Counted from the stretch's first letter, positions 12,495 to 26,224 are shown. The stretch is DNA of 64,000 bases from Bemisia tabaci (GCF_918797505.1 NC_092796.1:434001-498000); one strand, 5' to 3'. The notes: generated from the sequence alone by a model not told the origin. Translations and numbers: made by a program.

Positions 12495-12650
12495 TTCGAG
12501 GAAAAAGTTGCAAAAATATTGAGACTTTGTTTCAACTTTCCTGCCATCTTCTTCCAACAAAGTTGCAACAAAAGTTACGTCAGAAAGTTGCAACTTTTCT
12601 ATGATGTTGTTGCAACAAGTTGCAACCGTGGCTACTTGGGCTTATACAGG
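12495..12650. repeat. Short-palindrome array, motif GTTGCAAC
   Basis: AAGTTGCAAC, AAAGTTGCAA and GTTGCAACAAGTTGCAAC recur through this segment. It ends GTGGCTACTTGGG, matching the right edge of the element ending at 11059, so the two may share a family. The left edge is not defined. Confidence 0.5.
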
Positions 12651-13189
12651 TACTCCAGGAAAATCAAATTCCAACCAAATTCTATTTAATCAATTGGTGA
12701 ATCAATCATCGATTAATCATTCATAGAAAAGAAAATAATCGGTCTATTCATTTATCCTGCATGGGTGTTGCTGAAATATTTTTTACATGAATGCATTCTG
12801 AGGAGGATATGACCCGATACCCCTCCTCATTGGACCTTTCTGCAGGCCCGCTCATAGAATAATGTACAGACAGAGCGCTCTATAGTGGAGGGAGGGGTGC
12901 AAAGAGAGCATTATCTCACTTGGTTGTAAATGATAAGGTAAATGTAATGGTAAATGATAAGGATCTGTCATAACAGCGTTATGTGGGGTGGAAGGGGGGG
13001 GGGGGTCGAAAAATCCGAAATTTAGCGTTACGTATTTTACGATAACGGCCCTCAATTTCTATACGATTAGGTTGCTCTATTTTTGGCATCCATCCATAAA
13101 TTTGTTTTTCTTTTCTTTTATACTTTTTTACTGATGATGATATAATAATTTATAGTTTATTCATATTATGTCTTACATCTATTAATAGC

Positions 13190-13225
13190 TCCCCCCCTTT
13201 TTTTGTTGGGGGGGGGGGGAGAGGG
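13190..13225. repeat. C-tract/G-tract hairpin
   Basis: A run of C followed by T-rich spacer and a run of at least ten G can fold back on itself. It is low-complexity sequence and no other function is seen. Confidence 0.5.
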
Positions 13226-13544
13226 GCTTATAAGAGAGGGGTATGTATATATTCATCTCATTTTTTTGCCAAAAAGAGAGATTGGATGACATGCTATTGA
13301 AAATTGAAGATGTGAAACTTTGAGTTACCGTGCACTTGATTATTTAATATTCCTCTAACCGTCTTCCCTTGAATATTTTTGCGACATTGAATGAGGGTAC
13401 ATTTCCCTCACATTGATCGGAGAAAATCATCTGTTGAGAAACAACAGAGGGGAGAACACCTGAAATTTCAGTGTAAAAGTGTCCCCTCCGATGTGCAGCA
13501 CATGACGCGCTCTTTGCCAAACTATGACATTTTTTATCAAACGT

Positions 13545-13825
13545 TGCAGCAATGTAAATGGAAACGATTTGACAACATAGCAATAAAACGCTTTTAAAAC
13601 GTTTGCCTAACACATCGAAACAACATTGTTTAACAACGTTTTAACTAACGTTTTTTAAAAGCGTTTTTACACCGTTATTATAAACGTTGCAAAAACGTTT
13701 TTAAAAGATGTCGACTTGAAACTTCTTCACAACGTTTTGACAACAATTTTAAAAACGTTGCCACTAAACGTTTTCAGAAACATTGTAAAAAAACGTTGCG
13801 GCAACGAACCCGCAACCATCCTTGC
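13545..13825. repeat. Short-palindrome array, motif AACGTT
   Basis: The words AACGTT, AAACGTTT and AAACGCTTTT recur more than ten times at irregular spacing over about 280 bp, with TTTAAAA spacers. The array ends GCAACCATCCTTGCCGGGCGGG. It is neither a regular satellite nor coding. Confidence 0.65.
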
Positions 13826-13829
13826 CGGG

Positions 13830-16800
13830 CGGGAAAGTGTATCTTTTTCATACTCGTTTCAAGGAACAATCGTTCAACTTTAATTTACGATCTTTTCGCT
13901 TCATACGGGAACTAGGTTAAACAGGTTGAATAGTAGAGGAAATCAGCCAACTTATGTCCAACAAGGACATTCCGTTTTCGCAAAAGAACTATAACAGTTA
14001 ATTCCAGGTGCTTTTAAGTGATACACATAACAACTCTCTTGTTGAAACGCAGGTTGAAATGTTCGCGCGCGATTCTCGCACCCTCGTGTGTGACTGTTGC
14101 GACAATTGACATGTAACTTGTAATTTCCGATTAAAATCTCGATTACCTAGTGAAAAACCATTGCCGCGGTCGATCTGGAATCATGTGAGTGGGTCGCGTG
14201 TAGAAAGCGGAAGTTGGAAAGTTTGGCAGATGGATCGAGAGGTGTTTGCTCGCACCCTGATCTGACTCGTCGATATAAGGTAGCCAGTCCCGGGTGAGAA
14301 TGTGTGTCAGATCAAATCTGGTGGGAGGGATGGTCTGTGGTCAAGGTTTGATATTCCAGGCGAGATTTTCTGAATACTCTCTGTTGATAATTTCCATACT
14401 CTATTTTTGCCCGTCCACGGGAAAGGACCTTGGTCTATGAAGGCAAAAGTAGTAAACAATTTTTCTCGAGTTGGGTTACACGGAAAAAAATAGTCGTCAC
14501 ACCCAGCCGCTGGTTGTGACGACTATCCGATTTTTTCCCGTGTTAGGAGATCGGATTTTGAGTTTCCGATTGATATAATTTGGATTGCATTTTGCAATAT
14601 GGAACCACTATCTCTGACTCTTCCATCAAAGCACCGCTCTGCATGGGAAAACAATAGCATTTATGAATTTCCTAAATTGAGCCAGAAATAGTGGTTCCTA
14701 ATTGCAAAATGTGGTTCATTTGTGAGTGATTTAGTTCATTCTTGTACAGAAAAAGGCGTAAATACCATTAGGACCGGCAATTTCGTGCTCTGTAATGGTT
14801 GATTGGATTTTTATACCAATGATTATTCTAGGAATAACTATATGTTTTGAAGTATAGAAACTTTTAAGCGCACCAAAATTCCGGGTTTTATTTGAAACTG
14901 GAAATATTTCATTTGTCCTTAAGTATTCGTGAAACGATTCCAAATGGCTCGGCATCAATGACTCGAATTCGAGTTTTAGTTGGTTGAAACCTCATTCTCC
15001 ATGAACGATCACCCTTGATGTTCATGATGCGGTGTGGACACACGCAATAAGAGTATGATTCTACTGCAAGATAATACGTCATTCTTACCTTGTCATTCAA
15101 ACAGTGCAAACAGCGTTCTCCATCGGATGAAGCTAAGGGGCGGATCCTCACAGCAACCTACAACAGAATGCAAAATTACATTACATTAAAACTAGATAAA
15201 GTTCTATGAGAGGGGTACTTAATTTCTCTAATTGCCTCGTCTTAAAACAAAGTAATAGTGATTTCGGTTCATTTACAACGAAAATATATTTTAATCCTTC
15301 AAACGCAAGTTAAATGCATAGGAATCAAATATATTTTGCAACTTGGCACGCGCCATAAAGGCGTTGCTAAGATCATGCAATTGTTTTCCTTGATTAATGG
15401 AAATCTAGAGCCTTGAGAAAGACCATTGGATATATTTCTACTGGACGGAACTATAGACGAGTGGGAATGATGTATGCTCTAGAAAAGTGGATAAGAAACA
15501 GTGTAAAAGTGGGCATGAATCCCCATGGGAAATGGAAAAGCGGGATTTTACATTCTATCAAATGGAACTAAGCGTCAATAGCATGCGGCATTCATAATCC
15601 GTGGGAATGTGATAAGAGCGTTGTAGACAGGGCTCATGAATTGATGTGGACCAGGAGCGACAATGGCAGCAGCATCGTTGCCGCTGACGTCAATGGCGCT
15701 TATAGTTCCCATTCATTCTTACCGCCTTCGACTAACGAGCGCACCCCCTCTTCCCCACCTGTCTCCGGTTCCGTTTAGCAGAAATAGTCCGAGTCTTCTT
15801 AATAAGAATACAATTTTGAGACAATTTTCCCATAAAAAACTCACGAAGCGAGCGCGCTTAATCGAGCAAAAGCTCATGGTATATGCCAGGTTTTAAAGTT
15901 CTAACTTTCAAAAAGGTGTGAAATTTACTTTTCGTTAATATTTAAAGAATAAATGGACCTCCTTTCACATCACTTCTCCCTGTACGACAAGTTTATACTT
16001 GTATGCTGATTCAGAGGCGATTCTTGAAAATCGGAACCACCGTTTTTCCTACAGGTAAATGTATATAAAACAATAGATTCTTTGCGAGGCAGCTTTCCTC
16101 ACCTAAAATTGATTCTTTAATGGATTTAATTGTAGGAAAATACAGTAATGCCAATGTGCAAAATCGCCGATGAGCTGATTTTGCAAAGAGAAAATACTAC
16201 TTATTGAAATGTACTTTGCCGGCGTGTACTTCGTGTGAAAGACGCGTTTAATGAAGGTGACAACTGCGTGACAGAGTTGAGGTTTGAAATGTGATGGTCG
16301 ATTGATTCCGACTGCACTGCGTCGCTTTCATTGTTGTCATGACAAGTCACGTTAAAAGAGCGATAGATTTGCCATTTCCACGAGGAATTTTTTTTTTTTT
16401 TTTTTTTTTGCCACAAGAACCAATAGAAACCGGGTGAATTATTATGGGAGGCGTCGACTCTGCACTTCAGCCGATACGTTGTTACGTGCTTCACTTCAGA
16501 CACTCGTATCAGTTTAACCCTTCAGTCGCAATCCACTAATGGAATATGTTACTCCAGGTCTTTTCGATTCAAATATTTTTCATTCAATGGAAAAAATTGC
16601 TTCCGCCATTCTTTGAAGGTATCTCATCAGGTACAGGGAAAAAAAGTTCCGTCATATCCACCAAAGCTTGGTGTTTCATATGGTCCATACTATTCAGTCC
16701 ATTTACCCGTATCAAATTTAGCTGGACGCATTTTCAGTTCTTGAGATAGCCTTTGTCTACCATTCGGTCTATGTCAACGTGCTTCTTTTTATAGTTTGAA

Positions 16801-19605
16801 CCATGCTACTTAACTATTGTTCCAGTTCGGATTGGTCTAAAAGTTTGGTCGCGTGGACAAGAGTACGATCGATTGTGTTAACTGGATAGTGCAATCAATT
16901 GTACTAACCGGACAGTCCGATAAATTTTGACACTGTGCCATGATGCACGACATTTTACGATTTCTTTTCTCAAATTGACTCTGAATGATCCTTTTCAACC
17001 GCTCTTTAGAATAAACGTTGCATTGAGGAACCACCGTTTCTGGCTTTAGCACCTATTAGCATGTAAAAACTGATAGCATATATTTGTGTTGTCTCTAAAA
17101 TGATCCAAAAATAGTAGTCCCTTTCATCGTATCAATTTCATTTCATCAAATTTATAGTCCGATTGCATTAATTGCGTTTTATTTTTAATCTCATTTGACT
17201 CAATCTACGAGTCAGTTAACTTCATGGCAACAAAATAGTATTATTCGTGACAGACTCGTATAGCATGATAAGAACTATCTCATGAATCGCTCTGACACAT
17301 CCGCGATAATTTTTGCGAAAAAGGAGGATGTGTGCCAACCCCTAGACTAGAAGCTTCTAGGCATTCATTTTAGCCCATTTGAATAATCAGCGAGGCCCCA
17401 ACAACGACCGATGGTCAAAACGGGGTGAGAGCTTTCGAATGAGGTCACTCGTGAACAATACCATTCAACGATCCCTCCGGCGCGGCGCTCAAAGACGAAA
17501 ACAGGACCGACAAAAAGGAGCAAGCCGCATTCATTATCGTACTATTTCGATCATAATTCAAAGCAGTACGTAGTTATTAAGTGGCAAACAACACTGCCAT
17601 GTTTCTCGGAAACATTTATAATTTGCGTATACGTCTTTGCATCCTACGTTGTAGATGTCTCATAGATACATTTGAGGATATCTTCACATTAGATTGTCCC
17701 CAGTATGAATTAAAATCGGGCCTGTTATAATATTTTACAACAAGAGTGCGTTGCAAAACTTATAGAAAACAAAAAGAAAAGCGCCAACCTTCAAAAATCT
17801 GCTAAAATATACACATTAGGGAAATCATAGTGTTGCTTTTTTGAACGCTGATTTTCAGATTTCTTTTTACTTAAAAAACTATTTCACCATTTTTATCGTT
17901 TTATTGAACAATTTCTTTGCGCTTTAAATCTATAACAACAATTCTTAGAACTTATCGAAATTGTGGTCAATGGCGAAATTGATTATGTATAATTTACAAA
18001 CTTTTTACGTAGAGACCGAAAAAGCATTGCTCAGTTAATATACTTTTTTCGGTAATGGGGGTGGTAGTCGCTGCTAGAATAATTCCGATGAATGTATGAT
18101 TTTGTATACAAAAGGACAAAAAAAATCAATAAATGAAGAGAGAGGTGTTTCAAGCAAAGAATCCGTTCTGGCGAGGGATATTTCTGGAGTTTCACATGAT
18201 GGATTTCCGTGATTTTCTTAAGTTATTGATGGGAGGGCATAATTTCTTTATGAGCTTACTGTCTTCAAACTATCAAATTATTCCTGAGGAAATTTGGTGG
18301 CATGAAGTAGCCATTTGACACTCATATGGAGGGCTTGACCACGTAAAACAGCATATAGGAGCTCCTTAGTTCCGTGCTCTGAGTTTTCAGCAGGATTGTA
18401 CAAAACGGCAGAAGAGAAAAAAATAACGCTGAGCAATTCAAATGAATCCCAAAAAGAACCCGGAAACCGCGAAAAAAATATAGAAGATAGCCTTTAGAAG
18501 TGCGAAAACTTTCACCATCAGTTCCGTTTCTCTTTTCAAAGGGTAGCTTGTTCAGTAATCACGTAAACAATGAATGTGTACCACTCTGAAATCTAAACTC
18601 TGGATGTAGGTACATCTTGAAGCATCTTCATTGCCCAGGATCTAAACTTGTAAATTCACTATAATGACAGACCTTAATCTCAAAAATTTGTGAAATTTTC
18701 GTTAAAATCAGAACAAGAAAACCACATCTTATTCATTGAAACAAATTGTTATTTCGTCAGAAAGTACAAATCCTGTTAAAAATAGCAACAGAAATAATTA
18801 GACTTCGGAGCAGGATATTTGACGCTGATAATAACAAAATAACATTTTCAAGTCAAAAAAGACTTAGACTTTCAGTTTTTCTTTGGCACTGGTGTAAATA
18901 TTATTTTACTTAGTTCTCGATCGAAAGGCACAACGCTACTTACCGGTTTGAAAGGGCAATTATCAAGGTTACCTCTTATCACAAACTTTTTTGAATAATT
19001 AATGATAGTCTGCGATGATATCACGTGAAATATTTTTATGCGTTGTCGTTATTACCTTCATTGATCTCGTGGAACCGTTTTCAATCTTCGTGCTGATTCA
19101 AGGTTAACGACGTGGAACCTTGGTTTGTAATCGAAGATTATTCATTTTTGAAGCTTAACGTTATTCCGAAATTGAGTTATCCTAGAACGCAATGATTTAG
19201 AGCCATGATAAGATTTGAATCCCTCGTTTGAGTAAAAATAATACCGTTGGGTTTGGTATAGTTAAGGATTCTATTGTTTAAAAAGTTAATTACAATTTCG
19301 TATTCGCTTAGTTTTGATTTAAGAATACGCATATTCATTCCGACCTTGATCTCTAAATACTCGGCTAATTTCTCTCATATTTTCTGCACATTACTTGCAA
19401 ATCTATCCAGATTAATGAATCAGAACCCGCACATTTTTCATTTTAGCTCTCTTTACAGTTGATAATGGGTATTAAACTGGCCAGAAATGTCTGAATCGCA
19501 CTCTTTTAATGCCGGCGTAAAGATGTACCCAAAAGCTAACTCTAAATCCAACATTAAACCTCAAAACATGAACCAAATTTTTAAGAGCAGCCTGAGACAA
19601 TGATA
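13830..19605. other. Gene-free AT-rich stretch
   Basis: Only short unsupported reading frames occur here, without recognisable motifs or convincing splice partners. It contains the mini-hairpin at 14478-14543 and a 22-T run at 16388-16409. I see no gene. Confidence 0.5.
14478..14543. mobile_element. 66-bp hairpin, MITE-like, ACACGGAAAAAA ends
   Basis: The left half begins ACACGGAAAAAAA and contains TAGTCGTCACACCC. The right half is its approximate reverse complement, ending TTTTTTCCCGTGT. The ACACGG plus A-run terminus recurs at other MITE ends in the window (20312, 25706, 42972). Confidence 0.55.
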
Positions 19606-19610
19606 ATTGT

Positions 19611-19937
19611 GGGAAAACAAGGAGGAAAACGGGAAACAAGGCTAAAATACACAATTAATAAAAACCGAGACGTTTCAACTCACAACTGAGTCAATTTTAG
19701 TCGGAAATACAATAAAAATTTAAAAGAAACGATGAAAATCTGAGCCCTACATGGTGGTGGCCGGGATCCAAGAAAAAGAGAAAAATTATAACCTATATAT
19801 GATAACCAATATGTCTTTTTTCTTTAAATTTGTATCATATTTCCGACTGAAAATGACTCAGTTGTGAGTCAAAACGTCTCGGTTTTTATAAATTGTGTAT
19901 TTTCGCCTTGTTTCCCGTTTTCCCTCCTTGCTTTTCC
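19611..19937. mobile_element. Foldback MITE with about 115-bp inverted arms
   Basis: The left arm from 19611 (GGGAAAACAAGGAGG...) and the right arm ending at 19937 (...CCCTCCTTGCTTTTCC) match with a few mismatches and indels. Both contain AAAACCGAGACGTTT and ACTCACAACTGAGTCA. About 90 bp separates the arms. No coding capacity is seen. Confidence 0.75.
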
Positions 19938-19999
19938 ACCGTTAAATCTCAAAACCGTATCCCAACCTAAGGTTTCAAACCTCCACAAGTCTTAAAAGC

Positions 20000-20530
20000 C
20001 AAACATTTGACAAGATGGACAAAAAAAGGCATGCCGCGATTATTCCAAAGCAAGTTCGAATAATCGCGCCAAACACAGTCGCGCCGGCGTTAAACGTATA
20101 TTGGCGCTTGCAAGACTGGAAGAATACTTCACGCATTGCACCAAACAGTGCGGTTGGCGTCGGACGCATATTAGCGCCTACAGGACTGCATGAATACTTC
20201 TCGCATTGCGCCAAACGCAGTGCACTCGGTCAGTTGGCGTGGGACGCATATTACTCGTAACTCGCGTAGAGTATTGTTCATTGTGACCGGGCAATTCAAA
20301 TTTCCTTAATGTACACGGCAAAAATAAAATTGCTGATTTAACAAATTTTTAGTAAATTAAAGTGTCTGAAATGTTACAATGTAGATTTTGAAATGAAAAA
20401 TTGTTAATTTAACCACCCCGTGATTGAATCAGGTCTCTATCATTGTAAAATGTACATTTGAAACATGTCGGATATATTTTTTAATAATTTAATTGCTAAA
20501 TCAGCAATATACTTTTTTCCCCGGTGTTAG
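20000..20530 (+). repeat. Dispersed repeat family R1, copy A
   Basis: It shares with 42740-43200 a CGCGATTATTC...GAATAATCGCG hairpin, the GCCGGCGTTAAACG and ATACTTCTCGCATTGCG words, the TGTGACCGGGCAATTCAAATT block and a terminal module (about 20312-20526). That module has inverted ends reading CACGGCAAAAA and CTGATTTA on one side. This copy also has an internal direct duplication of about 80 bp (20080-20215). No protein is encoded. Confidence 0.65.
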
Positions 20531-22147
20531 CCTTTTTTGCACGCCTTCTAATTATATCCACAGAATGCAATAACTTTAGAATTATGTTCTTTAAAGCAGT
20601 GTCAAACAATGCAATACCGTATTTGCAAATCGGTCCTCTTTCTTCAAGCATAACTTTTTGAAGGGATGAGGGTTTGCCATCTCCCTGAAGGGCTTTGGGA
20701 GGATAGGGGACTTTGGCGGCTAGGGGTGGCAGAGCGCCACGAAGCGCTATAAAAGCGGCTTTATACACACATACAACTTTTTGAAACGCAAAGAAAATCG
20801 AGAGTTTCCATAGTTGGCAAGCCTGGAAGGCGCAACTGGCGGGAGATCCGAGAAACAGGTCGAGCCGCCGCACCACGTTCGCGTGTTGCGATCTTATCTG
20901 AGTCCAAACCTGAATTTTAAAAAGGTCGTTATGTAGCACCGGCCTGCGGCGGGGCTTTTGCGCCCCCTCTAAATCAAGGCGGACCAATATTAATCACTTC
21001 TTTCAATAAGAAGCTTTCAGTTTAATGAATGGGTGAATCCCTCCAGGAAAACTCGGCGGAAGTTTGAAAAATAATGGTCGTCAAGTTTTATCTTTTTCTC
21101 GGATTCAATGATATCCATGATTTCTCCTGATGTTTAAAGTTTGCCACGATTCGAAAGGATACGTGTCCCCAGAGGCCATTTTAAGCCTTGAAATTTAAAT
21201 TCCTTAAAAATTTGATTACGAGACTGAGGGTCTCCCAAAATGTTAACCCCTTTTCAAAAACCCCGGATATTAATGGAACGGGATTAAAATAAAATAGTAA
21301 TGCATAAAGTTTCTATCATAATGTTTAACTAGAGTTATAAGTTAGTTTTGACAATACAATCATGCATATGTTGCATAGTTAGCACGCACACTTCTGACAC
21401 ACAAAAATAATTAAGAATGTAAACTTCGCAATGCTTTATCACTAGAAACATCTTCAGTCACAAGTTTAAATTTCTACTTGAGGCAAGTACCAAAGTGCCT
21501 TTTTACAGTTTCATTTTAGTGACATGTTGATGAAGTCCTCATGTTTCCTCGTATAGAAACAAACATCGTGCAAACAGATTTCACTTTTTTTATGTATGAT
21601 TTTAATTATATTAAATCATTTTTGTTCTCTTTCCTTAGATAAAAAGCCTTAACGTGGTTGAAATCGTACATGAGGCAACTGTGTCACTTTTCCAGGTGAA
21701 GATTTCGCCTGTGTCTCCCTCTAGGTACACCTTGTTTGCCAGTCACAAAGAAGTGGCCACATACCTGAGAAAATCACAAATATGTGATACCGACTACGTG
21801 ACCAGTACGTTGAGCCTGGATTTTAGAACTGTGCAGTGCGCGCGAAGTGATTTTCCCTATTTTTAACACTTGACAAGTTTATTCCGTTGACTATTTTTCT
21901 CACTTTTTTTGGCAACAAACATCATAATTTAGCTTTTTCATTCACTTTTATTTATGAGCCGTCCGTAAATGAAATAACAGATACACAAAGAGGGAGGAGG
22001 CTGGCCTTGGACTGCTTGAGGAACTCCTTCATAGATTTTAGTATATGTACCGCCGAGGCGAGTACATACTACAGATATGGATAGGAGAGAGGGAGGAGAA
22101 CTGTGGCGGAGGGGGAGGGGGTTTGGAAAAAGTGCTTAACATCATTT

Positions 22148-22400
22148 GGACCGCGTTAAGCAGAAGGGAACCAAGCCACATCAACTGTTGCCAAATTTAA
22201 TTGGGAAATTCAATGATTTACATGAAAACGGTTGCGCGGATTTGTGTGCAAATTTCAGTGAATTTCCTGCCAGGTGCGTAACAAATCCCTTAAAATTGTC
22301 AATGGAATACGCACAACCGTTCTCCTGTAAGAAATCAAATTGCCCAGTTAAATTTGGCAATATCTGATGTGACTTGGTTCCTTTCTGCTGAACGCGGCGC
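22148..22400. mobile_element. 253-bp MITE, copy A, ATTT duplication
   Basis: The ends are GGACCGCGTTAAGCAGAAGG and its near reverse complement, and inverted similarity extends about 85 bp inward. ATTT flanks both sides (22144-22147 and 22401-22404). A second element of the same length and family lies at 38555-38807. Confidence 0.8.
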
Positions 22401-24949
22401 ATTTATGGACGGTCTCCTGCGAGTTTTATGATGATTTGAAGGGGGAGGGGGGTCGGGGAATCCGAAATAATTTGTGAGGTAGATAATTATCGAGCGATCA
22501 TTTTGAAGGTACAAGTTTGCAACTAAGATGTTGGACGAGTGGCCGAAGAGTCAATAGTGTTGTGGGTCAGTAACTTGGAGAGCCAATCAAATATTTAGCC
22601 TCCAAGAGGAATAGACGTCCTTCAACACCATTCAGCATGGTCTCCCGCCTCTAATGAGGGGCCGAGGGACCCACCGACAGCGACAGCGACCGTGGCACGC
22701 ACCCAAATTCCGACCGTGTCCATTCGTCATTTATTCCGCCACGCGGAAAACCCTCGTCCAAAGGTTTCAGAGAACACGGCCCCGTTTCATCCTTTGAGTT
22801 GTAGACATCAGTCGGACCTATCCCACTTTGTTTTTCTTTTGAGCCATCCATGTCGTTTTTTTTTCGAAAACAATCGATTCAAAATGGAACATTCCATCAC
22901 AATTAATACCAATTTTCTTATGCACACGTACACGTATTGAACTGGACACAATTAAATGGTACCAACTTGAAAGAATATCTAAAACGAATGGAATTATTTA
23001 CCTAAATTAGCTTCAGTTCATTTCATTTTCCCAAATGTCTTCTCTACTTTAATTATTTTAAGGAAAGACCACTTGGACATCTTGAAATGTTCCGTTTTTC
23101 CTTCAAGTACACACTCACTTTTGTGACATACACTCACAAAATGTTGATACATACTTCGGAAAGTTTTCTCGTAAAATAATTAAACTGTAGGGTGCAAATT
23201 CTGATGCAGCTGTACCGGCTCTGGTCAATGTCGTCCAATGAAAAGTACTTCTACTATATTTTGCAACAAGGAACCTACAACAATCAAACTTGAATTTGCT
23301 GTTTTTGTGGGAACTGTCAAAATTGTAATTTTGCCAAGACTCCGTATACTCTACTTTTTAAATATATTAAATGTGAATTTACGAATTCAATTCTATCGAA
23401 AACATTTCGAAGTATTATTCTCTTCGAAACTTCTCTTGATGTACAAAAATAGATTTTTCCATTTTTTTAAATTTCCTTGCAAAATCGTAGGAAGTCACAC
23501 GATTCGAGGAGCTTCGGTAAATGCAACGTTAAACGTGCAATGCATGTTCTCCTTTCAAAATGTAGTCCAATTTAAAACCAGAAACGGACTTACCACTAAC
23601 TTTTCTTGCACGCCCTCTTTGGTTCCGTTTGAATTTGGTTCGAATTTTGACAGAGAGACGGCGCTCGTTGATGTGTTTCCAGAATTGGCATTTTCACTGC
23701 GGCTGACTCTATTACAAGTCATCCTAAACGCTCCTTGAACTATGCACCACACTCATCGCAAGCTGTGTTCCGAGATATGTGTTTCTTTGGTATAATTCCA
23801 TTATAGCTCATATTTCGCAGGTTGAGGGGGGAATATTTACATTCCGACGCGCTCATCGAGTTCAAAAACGGTGGTATAAAGTAAGGTAAGTGAAAGAGAC
23901 TGGGACAACATTTACGTAACTGATGACCCAAAACACTTAATTTATTCCTCAGAACAGAATGATTAATTATGCGGAAGAAGTAGAGCAATAATTTAAAAAG
24001 TCAATTATGAAACACTTTTCGCAACTTCTCTTTAATTCAGCGCGGGTATACCTGCTGTTGCGTCGTTATCTCAACTTTTAGTACACTTGTTCTAAAAGTT
24101 CGTAAAGTATGTAAAACAAAACTCCGTTCCAGAAAGCGTACACCATTTTGAATTCTGATTTTTTCCGGATGGGAGAGGCAGTTCCTTATTTGTGACTAAT
24201 TGTGAGATGAAAAAACTTATTGATGTCACCATGTGCATACGACTTCACCTCTGATCTCTTTTTGATTGATTACTTTGTCAAATTTCTCTCAAAAAATCAT
24301 AGCTGTCAACGTGATAAGAAATCGTGAGTGTTGAGAATAAACACAAACTTTGGCATAAGTACAAAAAAACACAAGTCCAATCTTAACTAAGTCGGAAAAT
24401 TTCTTAACGTTGAAAAGAGCAACACTTTGACCGCTCAACTATATCAGTATTTTTCGTATTTATATGGATATCTCAAGTTTCTTATGTTTTTAAGTTTCCT
24501 CATGTAGACGAGAGACAAGCATTGCACGTAAGCCCGCAGTTTTTAGTGATAATTAAACATATTCATTATTTTGACGAGGTAAAACAATGAAGTTTGGATT
24601 TCCACCTAACATATGTACATGCTAAGTTTGAATATATTATGGATTCTCTTCTATGTTGACAACTTTGCGGAAAAAAATTCAGGGAGAGCTCCCTCTCAAA
24701 AAATGGAAGATCATGGATCAAACTTTTTTCGGGTCAATCAAGCTGGCCTATGGGTGTTCTTGGAACTTGTCTTGTCCACATGACCAAAGCGTAATTAGGC
24801 TGAATCTAAATTGTAACAAGCAAAATATAGTCCAAATAAAGTCCCCACTTCAAACGTTTCCGGGAAAGAAGCAACAAGAACTGGACTGGACATTCAAATT
24901 TGATCAGAGTCATTATTCGGCACGTTACTTCACAGTCACGAGAAGCAAT

Positions 24950-25585
24950 TGGCGGGGCCGGAAATACACGAGGATTCGCACTTCTGGAAAAACATAACGG
25001 AGCATCAAAACCGGAAACGTGGAAATGGTGCGTTTCCGGTCGAAATGTGGGTGACCGGAAATGAGAGATTTTCCGAGGTCGCGTCGACCTATGTATGACG
25101 TCACTTATGAAAAATTGGCAAGTCCTTAGCGGTCGCTAAAAAGTAATTTGGCGCGTGTATGATTAGGGGCTTGCGCATTGGGCGGAAAAGCGCGGCGCGG
25201 CGCGGCGCGACGTTGGACGTTGACGTTGGCCGTTGAGCACACGTGGCCCGAGGACGAGGAAGGACTGGTTGACGGCCGACAAGGGACGGGGTCGCGCGAG
25301 TGTCCGCCGTTGGAGTGGCCGGTGCCCTGTGACAAGGCGCCGACGAGCAAGGCCAAGAGTAACGATGTCCGTAGTGGACACTATTAGCCAAGACTTTGCC
25401 CGAGTTGTAAATCACGGTCGCCATGGAGACCATCCGACGCAGCGTGAAAACAAACCGCGAAAATATACCACCGCCTTACCACCGACTCAATATGCAGTGC
25501 CCGTTTTCAGTGAGGGGTTGTTCGGCTTTGAGGAGTATGCGTTGCCAAAGTCCACGCGCGATGCATGACATTGATTGGGTCAGCG
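24950..25585 (+). promoter_or_regulatory. CpG-rich block, candidate promoter and first exon
   Basis: The block is GC- and CpG-rich (for example GCGGCGCGGCGCGGCGCGACG near 25193-25212), unlike its AT-rich surroundings. Several CCGGAAA words of ETS type occur (about 24959, 25010, 25053), with an ATGACGTCAC CRE-like site at 25096-25105. A strong donor, GCG|GTGAGT, follows at 25585/25586. It lies 8.8 kb before the first recognised LRP4-like exon. The link to that gene is inference. GC-rich reading frames here (for example 25233-25568) show no known domain. Confidence 0.35.
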
Positions 25586-25705
25586 GTGAGTTGATGGTAG
25601 AGCTATCGGTGAAATAAATCATCACCCATGGTCACACTGTCAATATTTTTGTCGATAACTCAAGGTCACGCAAAGAGTTTAAACCGGAAATGACGTAACG
25701 ACCAG

Positions 25706-25944
25706 ATCACCGAAAAAAAGTGTCAGGGGTTATCCCCTAGAATTGTGGTATTACCCCAATTTGTTGGATGATATGGACATTTCTAATTAATAGTATTAGT
25801 ACCGCAACTCAAGTTACGGTAATACTGCAACATTTGGGTTAGTTACTCAATTTATTGGGGTACTACCATAATTAATTGGACTACTACCACAATTAATTGA
25901 AAATGTCCCTATCATCCAACAACCTCGTGCTTTTTTTCCGTGAT
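25706..25944. mobile_element. Foldback MITE with ATCACSGAAAAAAAG ends
   Basis: The ends are ATCACCGAAAAAAAGTG and the reverse complement of ATCACGGAAAAAAAGCAC. Inside, TTGTTGGATGATA...GGACAT near the left is repeated inverted near the right. The interior holds AATTAATTG and GGTATTACC words. It is non-coding. Confidence 0.7.
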
Positions 25945-26108
25945 TGCTTTAATACTAGAGGAAATTCTTTGGTCGTGACATAATACCAGTATTTTCTGGC
26001 TGCATGCGTGGGGACCTGCGGGCGGATTATTGCAATTAATAGATACAGCGATGGACAAAGAAGACATAGGGAGTATAGAGCGATCCTATTGATTGAAATG
26101 GCTGGGCC

Positions 26109-26198
26109 CCATAGACCAATGACCATAAATCAATAGACCCATAGACCATAGACCATAGACCATAGACCATAGACCCATAGACCATAGACCCATAAATC
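26109..26198. repeat. Minisatellite of about 10-bp CCATAGACCA units
   Basis: ATAGACC recurs about ten times with slight length variation, flanked by ATAAATCAAT on both sides. Confidence 0.85.
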
Positions 26199-26224
26199 AA
26201 TTTCAATAATCGGCCCGCAAGGAT

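Noticed and set aside
25101..25617. Overlapping GC-rich reading frames on both strands as a gene
   Set aside because: Open frames on both strands are expected in GC-rich sequence. The residues are low-complexity Arg/Ala/Pro and match no family.
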